Below are positions 6,127 through 12,349 of a DNA stretch of 12,742 bases, in pieces. Numbering within the stretch: position 1 is the first letter of the stretch; each line of letters starts with the position of its first letter. Source of the stretch: DTKY01 sp037440765 (GTDB taxonomy: Bacteria; Acidobacteriota; Terriglobia; Bryobacterales; Bryobacteraceae); NCBI GenBank assembly GCA_037440765.1, contig JBBITL010000103.1, forward strand, positions 1 to 12,742. The letters are read 5' to 3'. The notes below the pieces were generated by a model, which searched no databases, was not told the origin of the DNA, and saw only the letters and a list, made by a program, of their open reading frames with translations. The position numbers were made by a program, and so were the translations under genes.

Positions 6127-9100
6127 ATGGTGTCTACAAGCCACTCTCCAATGTCATTGCGAAGCGGCGGCAACTCTGGGATCAACAGTTGGCTCGCAGC
6201 CGAACTGATGGAGCAGTTCCGCCATAACCGGCGGGAAGTGGACCCGAGCTGGGCCAGTCTGTTCGATGCGGCGCCCCCCACTCCCCCTGTCCCCACGTCT
6301 CCCGGTCCCGGTATCGGCCCGGCACCGGATCTCCTGCCGGACGACGAAGTCGTCCCGCTGCGCGGGGCGGCGGCGCGGGTGGTGGACAACATGACCGCCA
6401 GCCTGTCGGTTCCCGTGGCCACCTCGCAGCGCACTATCCCGGTCAAGGTCATCGACGAGAACCGCAGGATCATCAACCTGCACCGGGGGCTTCAGGGCGG
6501 CAGCAAGGTCTCCTATACCCACCTGATCATCTGGGGCGTGCTGAAGGCGATCGAGGCGTTCCCCGTGCTCAACTCGGCCTTCGCCGAGACCGGAGACGGC
6601 CCCGTGCGCATACAACACGGGAAGATCAACATGGGGATCGCCGTCGACCTGGCGGGCAAGCGTGGGTCGCGCTCCCTTGTCGTGCCCAACCTCAAGGACG
6701 CCGGCGGGCTCGACTTCCCGGGGTTTCTGAACGCCTACGACTCGCTGATCGCCCGCGCCCGGTCGGGTGAGCTGTCGATTGAGGACTTTCGCGGAACCAC
6801 CATCTCGCTGACCAACCCCGGCACCATCGGCACAGTGGGCAGCGTGCCCCGCCTGATGACCGGCCAGGGCGCCATCATCGCCACCGGCGCCATCGATTAC
6901 CCGGCCGAATACCGGGGCGCGTCGCCGGAGGTGACCGCCACCCTGGGAATCGGGAAGGTCATGACGGTGACCTGCACCTACGATCACCGGATCATCCAGG
7001 GCGCCGAGTCCGGGATGTTCCTGGCCAGGTTGCAGGGCCTGCTCGAAGGCGAAGACGGCTTCTACGAACGGATCTTCGCGGACCTCAAGATGCCCCACCG
7101 GCCGGTGCGCTGGGAGCCGGACCGCGCCGCCAGTGTGCCGGGCCTGGCGGCGCGCACCGCCGAGATCGCCAAGCAGGCGGCGGTGTTGCAGCTTATCAAC
7201 GCTTACCGCGTGCGGGGCCACCTCATAGCCGACCTGGACCCGCTCGGCCGCGAGCCGAGCTACCATGCCGAGCTGGATCCGGCCACCTACGGGCTGACCA
7301 TATGGGACCTGGACCGCGAGTTCCTCACCGGCAGCCTGGGGGAGGCCATCGGAGACGACGCGCCGCAGCCGCTGGCCACCCTGCGCCAGATCCTGGAGAC
7401 GCTGCGTCAGACCTACTGCGGCAAGGTCGGGTGCGAGTACATGAACATACAGCACCCGGAGCAGAAGCGCTGGCTTCAACTCCGCATGGAGCCGAGCGCC
7501 AACAACTGGCCGCTCGAAGCGGGGGTGCGAAGGCGGCTTCTCGAGCAGCTCATCAACGCCGAGGAGTTCGAGCATTTCCTGCATTCGCGTTTCGTGGGGC
7601 AGAAGCGGTTTTCGCTGGAAGGCTCGGAGACCGCCCTTGCAATTCTGATCCACCTGCTCGACCGGGCCGCCGGCGGCGGCGTTCAGGAAGTGGTCATAGG
7701 GATGGCTCACCGCGGGCGGCTGAACGTGCTTGCCAACGTCATCGGCAAGCCGCTGACGCAGATCTTCTCGGAGTTCGAGGGCGACCCGGACCCCGCCAGC
7801 ATCCAGGGATCGGGTGACGTGAAGTATCATCTGGGGGCCACGGGCGCTCACCTGGACCCGTCCGGACGCAAGATCGCGGTCTCGGTCGCGCCGAACCCCA
7901 GCCATCTGGAGGCCGTGAACCCGGTGGTGGAGGGTATCGTGCGGCCCAAGCAGGACCGGCTCGGCGACGGCGAGCGCAGGCGCGTGATCCCGGTTCTGGT
8001 GCACGGCGACGCTGCCTTCGCCGGGCAGGGCGTGGTGGCTGAGACGCTGAACCTGTCGCAGTTGGAGGGCTACCGCACCGGTGGCACCGTCCACCTCATC
8101 ATCAACAACCAGATCGGCTTCACCACGCCGTCGGAGGAAGCGCGCTCCTCGCCGTACTCGACCGACGTGGCGCGCACCGTGCAGGCGCCCATCTTCCACG
8201 TCAATGGCGACGATCCGGAGGCCGCCGCCCGCGCGGTCGAGATCGCCTTCGACTACCGCCAGCGATTCAACAAGGACGTGGTGATCGACCTGTTCAGCTA
8301 CCGGTTGCACGGGCACAACGAGGCGGATGACCCAAGCTACACGCAGCCCATCCTGTACCGGAGGATCAGGGAGCACCTGCCGGTGGCGGCGCTCTACGCC
8401 GGGCGGTTGGTCCGCGAGGGCCTGCTCACGGATCAGGATATCCAGGAGATGCGAAAACGCGCCTCCGGGCGCCTGGAAACCGCGTTTCAGGCGGCCCGGA
8501 CAAAGGCCGAGCGCTATGAGGTGCAGGAACTGGGGCCAACGCGCGTGGAGGAAGCGCCCGCCTGGTGCCCGCGAACCGCGGTGGACCGGCCGGTCCTGGC
8601 CGCCATCACCAGGGCGCTGACCACGTTTCCGCCGGACTTCGGGCTGCATCCGAAGCTCCGCGGTTTCGTCGAACGCCGCCGCGAGATGTTCGAAGCGGGC
8701 GGCCCCATCGATTGGGCGTTCGGCGAGGCATTTGCGTTCGGAAGTCTGGTGCTGGAAGGAACCCCGGTCCGACTGAGCGGGCAGGACAGCGGCCGCGGGA
8801 CTTTCAGCCAGCGCCACCTGGTGTTTCACGATTACGATACCGGAAGCCCCTATTGTCCGTTGCAGCACCTGTCGGAGGGTCAGGCGCGGTTTCAGGTGTT
8901 CGACAGCTCGCTGAGCGAGTACGCGGTGATGGGCTTCGAGTTCGGCTACAGTGTCGCCGACCCGCTGACGCTCGTCATCTGGGAGGCCCAGTTCGGGGAC
9001 TTCGCCAACGGCGCGCAGATCATGATCGACCAGTTTCTCTCCAGCGCCGAGTCGAAGTGGGGCCAGCCGAGCGGCCTGGTCCTGCTGTTGCCGCACGGGT

Positions 9101-9816
9101 ACGAGGGACAAGGGCCGGAGCATTCCAGCGCCCGCATCGAACGTTTCCTCACGCTGTGCGCGGGCCGGAACATGCAGGTGGCCAATTGCACGACGCCCGC
9201 GCAGTACTTCCACCTGCTGCGCCGCCAGATGTGCGGCGGACAGGACCGGCGAGGGGTCCGCAAACCGCTCATCATCTTCACGCCCAAGAGCCTCCTGAGG
9301 CACCCGCAGGCGGTCTCCGGTCTGGCCGAATTCTCCGCCGGCGGTTTCCGCGAGGTCATTGACGACGAGAGCGTAACGCCGGCCGGCGTGGAGAGCATCG
9401 CGTTCTGCTGCGGGAAGGTCTACTACGATCTGATCGCAGCCAGGGAAGCGCGCAGGGCGGACCAGTCCGCCGTAGTGCGGGTGGAGCAGTTGTATCCCTT
9501 CCCGGAGCAGGAGCTCGAGGACGTGCTGGAGAAATACCCTCAGGGAAGCGAGCTGGTGTGGGTTCAGGAAGAACCGCGCAACATGGGCGCCTGGCGGTAT
9601 TTCCGGGAGCGCATGCAGCCTCTGGCCGCCGCCGGCGGCAGGGGGATTCGCTACGCGGGACGCCCGGAGAGCGCCAGTCCGGCCACCGGGTCCCACAAAC
9701 GCCACGCTCTGGAACTGGCCGCCCTGCTGGAAGAGGCCTTCACTCCACCGGCCTTGCCCGGCAAGACCGCGATCCGGCTGGTCCCCGCCAAAGCCGGCTC
9801 GGTTCGGGTCAAGTGA
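6127..9816 (+). CDS. kgd: Multifunctional 2-oxoglutarate decarboxylase/dehydrogenase (Kgd/OdhA-type E2-E1 fusion)
   Basis: About 1229 residues, close to actinobacterial Kgd. Residues about 17-45 match the E1o N-terminal helix (WLAAELMEQF...VDPSWASLF), followed by a Pro-rich linker (about 46-70). An E2 acyltransferase core spans about 85-320 with catalytic His287 in TYDHRIIQGAESG. There is no lipoyl or subunit-binding domain. The E1 part follows: AHRGRLNVL from 527, HGD at 626-628 with NN at 660-661 (ThDP/Mg site), HGHNEADDPSY, then the transketolase-like half with GQDSGRGTFSQRH, YEGQGPEHSSAR and a C-terminal domain. It should decarboxylate 2-oxoglutarate with ThDP in the TCA cycle and work with a separate lipoylated E2/E3, or release succinic semialdehyde or hydroxy-oxoadipate. 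The start is uncertain: ATG 6127 or ATG 6151, neither with a Shine-Dalgarno. The frame stays open back to 5572, but that would cover the phosphoesterase gene. Monocistronic, followed by a convergent gene. Confidence 0.95.
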   Translation: MVSTSHSPMSLRSGGNSGINSWLAAELMEQFRHNRREVDPSWASLFDAAPPTPPVPTSPGPGIGPAPDLLPDDEVVPLRGAAARVVDNMTASLSVPVATSQRTIPVKVIDENRRIINLHRGLQGGSKVSYTHLIIWGVLKAIEAFPVLNSAFAETGDGPVRIQHGKINMGIAVDLAGKRGSRSLVVPNLKDAGGLDFPGFLNAYDSLIARARSGELSIEDFRGTTISLTNPGTIGTVGSVPRLMTGQGAIIATGAIDYPAEYRGASPEVTATLGIGKVMTVTCTYDHRIIQGAESGMFLARLQGLLEGEDGFYERIFADLKMPHRPVRWEPDRAASVPGLAARTAEIAKQAAVLQLINAYRVRGHLIADLDPLGREPSYHAELDPATYGLTIWDLDREFLTGSLGEAIGDDAPQPLATLRQILETLRQTYCGKVGCEYMNIQHPEQKRWLQLRMEPSANNWPLEAGVRRRLLEQLINAEEFEHFLHSRFVGQKRFSLEGSETALAILIHLLDRAAGGGVQEVVIGMAHRGRLNVLANVIGKPLTQIFSEFEGDPDPASIQGSGDVKYHLGATGAHLDPSGRKIAVSVAPNPSHLEAVNPVVEGIVRPKQDRLGDGERRRVIPVLVHGDAAFAGQGVVAETLNLSQLEGYRTGGTVHLIINNQIGFTTPSEEARSSPYSTDVARTVQAPIFHVNGDDPEAAARAVEIAFDYRQRFNKDVVIDLFSYRLHGHNEADDPSYTQPILYRRIREHLPVAALYAGRLVREGLLTDQDIQEMRKRASGRLETAFQAARTKAERYEVQELGPTRVEEAPAWCPRTAVDRPVLAAITRALTTFPPDFGLHPKLRGFVERRREMFEAGGPIDWAFGEAFAFGSLVLEGTPVRLSGQDSGRGTFSQRHLVFHDYDTGSPYCPLQHLSEGQARFQVFDSSLSEYAVMGFEFGYSVADPLTLVIWEAQFGDFANGAQIMIDQFLSSAESKWGQPSGLVLLLPHGYEGQGPEHSSARIERFLTLCAGRNMQVANCTTPAQYFHLLRRQMCGGQDRRGVRKPLIIFTPKSLLRHPQAVSGLAEFSAGGFREVIDDESVTPAGVESIAFCCGKVYYDLIAAREARRADQSAVVRVEQLYPFPEQELEDVLEKYPQGSELVWVQEEPRNMGAWRYFRERMQPLAAAGGRGIRYAGRPESASPATGSHKRHALELAALLEEAFTPPALPGKTAIRLVPAKAGSVRVK

Positions 9817-9819
9817 AAT

Positions 9820-9840
9820 CCGGCACGCGACACTCGCCGG
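9820..9840 (+). terminator. Weak hairpin after the kgd-like gene
   Basis: A CCGGC/GCCGG stem with an 11-base loop starts 4 bases after the TGA stop and is followed by GTTT. It lies in the 50-base gap between convergent genes, where a terminator is expected, but the loop is long and the T run poor. Confidence 0.25.
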
Positions 9841-9866
9841 GTTTGCGGCAGGGATGCGGAGATTGC

Positions 9867-10322
9867 TCAGGCGCGGGAGGCGGCGCGGCTGCGCTTGCCC
9901 ATGTCGCTGGCCAGGTGTCCCAGAACTTCCGTCATCTCCAGTACCGCGGCGCGCGCCCGGCTCACGTACAGCCTCCGGGTCACAAAGCAGACGGCCTGCA
10001 TCAGCCGGAAATCCAGCATCAGCATGTGCTGCTCCATGGTGAGACCGCCGAACCGGAGTCCGGACGCGTTGGTCAGCAGGTAGGTTAACAGCCTGTAATC
10101 GCGCTTCAGCGCCTGCTCCAGTTCCGCAAGACCACTGCTGGTGGCGCCGTTCACCAGTTCTTCGTTGACGCCGGTGAAGCTGAGCCAGTTGGCGGCGGCA
10201 AGGCGCGGGTCGCGGTCCTCTCCAGTGCGGGTGCGCAGCGTGAGCAGGCACGTGTAGCGGAACCAGTAGCCCAGCAGCGCTGCGGAAACCACTATGATGA
10301 CGACGCTCACCGCCACCTTCAC
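9867..10322 (-). CDS. Membrane-anchored protein of unknown function
   Basis: A 151-residue protein I do not recognise. Residues 3-20 (VAVSVVIIVVSAALLGYW) form one membrane helix or an uncleaved signal anchor. The rest is soluble and probably helical, with the segments LAELEQALKRDYRLLTYLL (about 65-83) and MLMLDFRLMQAV, followed by a basic tail (KRSRAASRA). With a short basic start (MK) the topology is probably N-in, with the C-terminal part outside. The start is the GTG at 10322, preceded by the purine-rich AGAAAGAGCGA as ribosome site; a GTG two codons later is also possible. It has its own promoter and a roughly 90-base leader with two hairpins. It converges with the kgd-like gene. GC-rich codon use matches the neighbours and supports a real gene. 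No function is inferred. Confidence 0.75.
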   Translation of the reverse strand: MKVAVSVVIIVVSAALLGYWFRYTCLLTLRTRTGEDRDPRLAAANWLSFTGVNEELVNGATSSGLAELEQALKRDYRLLTYLLTNASGLRFGGLTMEQHMLMLDFRLMQAVCFVTRRLYVSRARAAVLEMTEVLGHLASDMGKRSRAASRA

Positions 10323-10355
10323 TCGCTCTTTCTCATGCCCTGTTCGCTGTGCCTC

Positions 10356-10374
10356 CGCCCCCGCATGAGGGGCG
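10356..10374 (-). promoter_or_regulatory. Leader hairpin 2 upstream of the membrane-anchored protein
   Basis: A 6-bp stem CGCCCC/GGGGCG with a 7-base loop in the predicted 5' leader, about 35 bases before the GTG start. A structural or regulatory role is possible. No known riboswitch pattern is recognised. Confidence 0.3.
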
Positions 10375-10395
10375 TTGTCTATTTCCAGTACTAGA

Positions 10396-10411
10396 GGGTC
10401 TAGAAGGACCC
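10396..10411 (-). promoter_or_regulatory. Leader hairpin 1 / operator-like inverted repeat at the predicted transcription start
   Basis: The inverted repeat GGGTC-TAGAAG-GACCC lies just downstream of the -10 box, so it would form a stem at the very 5' end of the transcript or an operator overlapping the start site. The stem is 5 bp with a 6-base loop. Confidence 0.3.
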
Positions 10412-10417
10412 AACCCG

Positions 10418-10446
10418 ACTATATCACAAGCCGGCTCCGCATTCAA
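10418..10446 (-). promoter_or_regulatory. Sigma70-type promoter of the membrane-anchored protein gene
   Basis: On the minus strand there is a -35 TTGAAT (10446-10441), an exact 17-base spacer and a -10 TATAGT (10423-10418). The -35 overlaps the last codon region of the CYTH gene. The predicted start near 10411 gives a leader of about 90 bases before the GTG at 10322. Confidence 0.6.
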
Positions 10447-11054
10447 GGGGTGAGTGCGGCCTTGCGTTTCCTGGCGCTTACGGCGCGGGACCAGAAAGCC
10501 ATCATAGCCGGGTCACCGCCGCGCGCAGAGGAAAAAACGCGGTACAGGGCCGCGTAACTGTCTGTAATGTATGATGATTGCTGGAATCCCATTGCGGCGG
10601 CGCTCTGGTCTATCCAGGACGGTTCCCCCTCCAGTTCCAGGAAGACCCCGATAGGTGTTTCGTCCAGGGTCGCCAGACCTTTCGATCCCTCCACCGCATA
10701 CTCGGTGCGGAATTTTTCGTACCAGAACACAGGCTCTAACCCCAAGGCGCCCAGGATGGCCCTGACGGTTTCAGGGTCGCCCACCGCGGTCTCGAACTCA
10801 ACGCGCGACTTGTGCTTCGACGTGGTTGCGCGCTCCTTGAATGTCAGGGTGACGAGGCTGCCGGCCTCCCGGAGTCGAAGGAGCTGTCCCCGCGACCGCA
10901 GCGTGCCATCGGGCGTGTCGAAGACGGTGTTCCGCTCGTGAACCCGCCGGCGGCTTACCCGGAAACCAGCCCGGCGGAGCAGGCGTCTGCCCTGGCTGAC
11001 CCCGTCAAGGGCCAGCTTAATCTCGGTCTCGAGTAACGGGCCGCCTGCCGCCAT
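10443..11054 (-). CDS. CYTH-domain protein (triphosphatase / class IV adenylate cyclase-like)
   Basis: A 203-residue soluble protein of the CYTH superfamily, whose beta-tunnel enzymes act on triphosphate substrates with metal ions (thiamine triphosphatase, inorganic triphosphatase, CyaB-type adenylate cyclase). The defining ExExK is E9-T-E11-I-K13. Tunnel residues follow in order: R60 and R62 (LLRLR), K73 and R75 (TFKER), R84-E86-E88 (SRVEFET), K114 and R116 (KFRTEY), and acidic residues in LDETPIGVFLELEG (130-143). All expected charged positions look present, so it should be active; the substrate cannot be chosen from sequence. The start is the ATG at 11054 with GAGAGG closely upstream. The basic C-terminal tail (about 186-203) is an addition of unknown role. 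It is divergent from the glycine-rich protein gene, with about 100 bases between starts. Confidence 0.9.
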   Translation of the reverse strand: MAAGGPLLETEIKLALDGVSQGRRLLRRAGFRVSRRRVHERNTVFDTPDGTLRSRGQLLRLREAGSLVTLTFKERATTSKHKSRVEFETAVGDPETVRAILGALGLEPVFWYEKFRTEYAVEGSKGLATLDETPIGVFLELEGEPSWIDQSAAAMGFQQSSYITDSYAALYRVFSSARGGDPAMMAFWSRAVSARKRKAALTP

Positions 11055-11097
11055 CGCCTCTCATCCTAACAGGTGCGCCCGGCTCGATGAGCGCGGC

Positions 11098-11126
11098 TTG
11101 CCGCCGCGCCGCAGGGAGCGTATGCT
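11098..11126 (+). promoter_or_regulatory. Sigma70-type promoter for the glycine-rich secreted protein
   Basis: -35 TTGCCG (11098-11103), an exact 17-base spacer and a -10 TATGCT (11121-11126). The predicted start near 11133 leaves a leader of about 26 bases with GAGG before the ATG at 11159. It lies between divergent genes; no equally good promoter is seen for the CYTH gene. Confidence 0.55.
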
Positions 11127-11158
11127 TGAGTTCTCAGTGGAAACGAGGCGTGGTCAAA

Positions 11159-11926
11159 ATGAGGAAACGTATTATTGGATTGGCGGTCACGTTCGCCTTC
11201 GTGGCGGGCGGGTTGTTCGCGGCTGACTTCTGGCAGAAGAAGAAGTTCACCGAATGGGATGAGAGGGAGATCCAGAAGATGATGACCGACTCCCCCTGGT
11301 CCAAGACCTTCACAGTCACCCTCAAGGGCTTCAGCGCCCCGCCTGCGGTCGGAGGCGCCCGTGGAGGGGGCGGAGGCGCGCCGCGCGGTGGCGGTGGCGG
11401 TGGCGGTGGCGGTGGCGGTGGCGGAGGCGATGAAGGTGGCGGCGGGGGCGGTGGTGGTGGCGGGGGCGGTGGCATGGTAAGCGCTCCGGCCCCTTCCGGA
11501 ACGCAATTGCGAATGCGCTGGCACACGGCGCTGCCCATCAAGCAGGCGATTGTGAAGATGCGCTACGGGGCCGAAGCCGGCACCTCCCAGGAGGCCGCCG
11601 ACGCCCTGAACAGGAAGGAGATCGTCTACGCGGTCGGCATCGAAGGTCTGCCGGCCAAGGCGATCACGCTCTCACCGGAAGAACTACAGAAGGTGGCGGA
11701 GTTGAGGATTAAGAAGCGTCCGCCGATTCGTCCCGCTCAGGTCCGGGTGGAGCAACAGCGGTTCATGGCGGTGGTCTACCTGCTGTTCCCGCGCGAGCAG
11801 GCGGGCGCGCATGTAATCACGCCTGCCGACGATGAGGTGGAGGTGTTCCTCCAGATTGAGGCCGGTAAGATCTCACGGAAGTTCAAGCTGAGAGACATGA
11901 TGTTCGGCGGCAAACTGGAGTTGTAG
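11159..11926 (+). CDS. Secreted glycine-rich protein, possibly acidobacterial family
   Basis: A 255-residue exported protein. Residues 1-21 form a signal peptide: basic MRKR, hydrophobic IIGLAVTFAFVAGG, and probable cleavage after LFA or FAA. The mature N-terminus has a charged motif, KKKFTEWDEREIQKMMTDSPWS (about 27-48), of a kind I recall from acidobacterial hypothetical proteins. Residues 65-105 are glycine-rich with runs of 14 and 13 glycines separated by Asp-Glu. The C-terminal domain (about 106-255) looks globular, beginning MVSAPAPSGTQLRMRW and ending FKLRDMMFGGKLEL. The start ATG was chosen for the signal peptide; GAGG lies 10 bases upstream. An in-frame extension back to 11087 is arginine-rich and would spoil the signal. 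Function unknown. The two domains may be tethered by the flexible poly-glycine linker in the cell envelope. Confidence 0.8.
   Translation: MRKRIIGLAVTFAFVAGGLFAADFWQKKKFTEWDEREIQKMMTDSPWSKTFTVTLKGFSAPPAVGGARGGGGGAPRGGGGGGGGGGGGGGDEGGGGGGGGGGGGGMVSAPAPSGTQLRMRWHTALPIKQAIVKMRYGAEAGTSQEAADALNRKEIVYAVGIEGLPAKAITLSPEELQKVAELRIKKRPPIRPAQVRVEQQRFMAVVYLLFPREQAGAHVITPADDEVEVFLQIEAGKISRKFKLRDMMFGGKLEL
11351..11473 (+). repeat. Glycine-codon repeat tract with perfect (GGTGGC)6
   Basis: Forty-one codons, mostly GGN, inside the secreted-protein gene. Positions 11387-11422 are six perfect GGTGGC units. A second, less regular glycine run follows GAT GAA. The unit is a multiple of three, so slippage would change linker length without breaking the frame. 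Confidence 0.9.
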
Positions 11927-11951
11927 CCGGATTGCCATCGCGCCGCTCCGC

Positions 11952-11972
11952 GCGCCCGTAGCTCAGCCGGAT
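11952..11972 (+). pseudogene. tRNA 5'-half remnant upstream of tRNA-Arg
   Basis: GCGCCCGTAGCTCAGCCGGAT is a canonical tRNA-Arg-like 5' acceptor strand, TA and D-arm start. It matches the intact tRNA that follows (GGGCGCGTAGCTCAACGGAT) in TAGCTCA and CGGAT. After it the sequence departs from any tRNA (GCGCGATAATG). No anticodon or T arm exists before the next tRNA begins, so it is a truncated copy. Confidence 0.55.
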
Positions 11973-11976
11973 GCGC

Positions 11977-11982
11977 GATAAT
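11977..11982 (+). promoter_or_regulatory. Possible -10 box of tRNA-Arg
   Basis: GATAAT lies so that transcription would begin at about 11989, only a base or two before the mature tRNA 5' end at 11991. The -35 position (GCCCGT, in the tRNA remnant) does not match consensus, so the promoter call is tentative. Confidence 0.35.
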
Positions 11983-11990
11983 GTCTGCAC

Positions 11991-12063
11991 GGGCGCGTAG
12001 CTCAACGGATAGAGCATCGGTCTTCGGAACCGAGGGTTGGAGGTTCGATTCCTCTCGCGCCTA
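11991..12063 (+). tRNA. tRNA-Arg (anticodon TCG)
   Basis: A full cloverleaf. The acceptor GGGCGCG/CGCGCCT has a G-U first pair. The D arm is GCTC/GAGC, the anticodon stem TCGGT/ACCGA has loop CTTCGGA and anticodon TCG, the variable loop is 5 bases, and the T arm GGAGG/CCTCT has loop TTCGATT. The discriminator is A at 12063. CCA is not encoded (TGC follows), unlike the tRNA-Gly at the other end of the window. It reads CGA/CGG codons. Confidence 0.95.
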
Positions 12064-12154
12064 TGCACCCAACCTGAAGCCGTGCCGTCTCGACGACCTC
12101 TCGGGCTGGCTGGGGGAAGAGGCCGCTTCAATTCAAGATGAGGCGCGCCGCCGC

Positions 12155-12349
12155 GTGCTCCTCGAAATCAGCACCAGCCTCGATTTGTTCGTGAAGTGGC
12201 CGAAGCGCGCCGGACTGGTGGCCGCCCATCTGATCGCTGATGCCTTGGCGGATGAGTTCGCCGTCTTCGCCTGGAGGTTGCGCGCGGAGTCGTTCCGGCG
12301 CTTCGGATACGATCCCGAGGGCGTATTCACCGGCCAACCGGACGAATAA
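12155..12349 (+). CDS. Small hypothetical protein, start uncertain or 5'-truncated
   Basis: The reading frame ending at the TAA at 12349 has coding-like features: strong G/C at third positions and a plausible helical protein (VKWPKRAGLVAAHLIADALA, then FAWRLRAESFRRFGYDPEG). The frame is open back to 11981, right through the tRNA-Arg, and contains no ATG after the tRNA. The only reasonable start I find is the GTG at 12155 with GAGG 9 bases upstream, giving 64 residues. The coding appearance, however, seems to extend about 25 codons further upstream (from about 12080). It may therefore be a gene that lost its 5' end next to the tRNA, or one with an unusual start. I do not recognise the product. 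The opposite-strand frame over the same bases looks less protein-like. Confidence 0.4.
   Translation: MLLEISTSLDLFVKWPKRAGLVAAHLIADALADEFAVFAWRLRAESFRRFGYDPEGVFTGQPDE

Noticed and set aside
6154..10251. A very long open frame (over 1300 codons) on the minus strand antisense to the kgd-like gene
   Set aside because: It mirrors the strong third-position G/C bias of the real gene. Its translation is rich in Arg, Pro, Gly, His and Val with no domain, while the plus strand encodes a complete recognised enzyme.
11134..11541. Proline-rich open frame antisense to the glycine tract
   Set aside because: Poly-proline is simply the reverse complement of the glycine codons; the plus-strand gene has a signal peptide and promoter.
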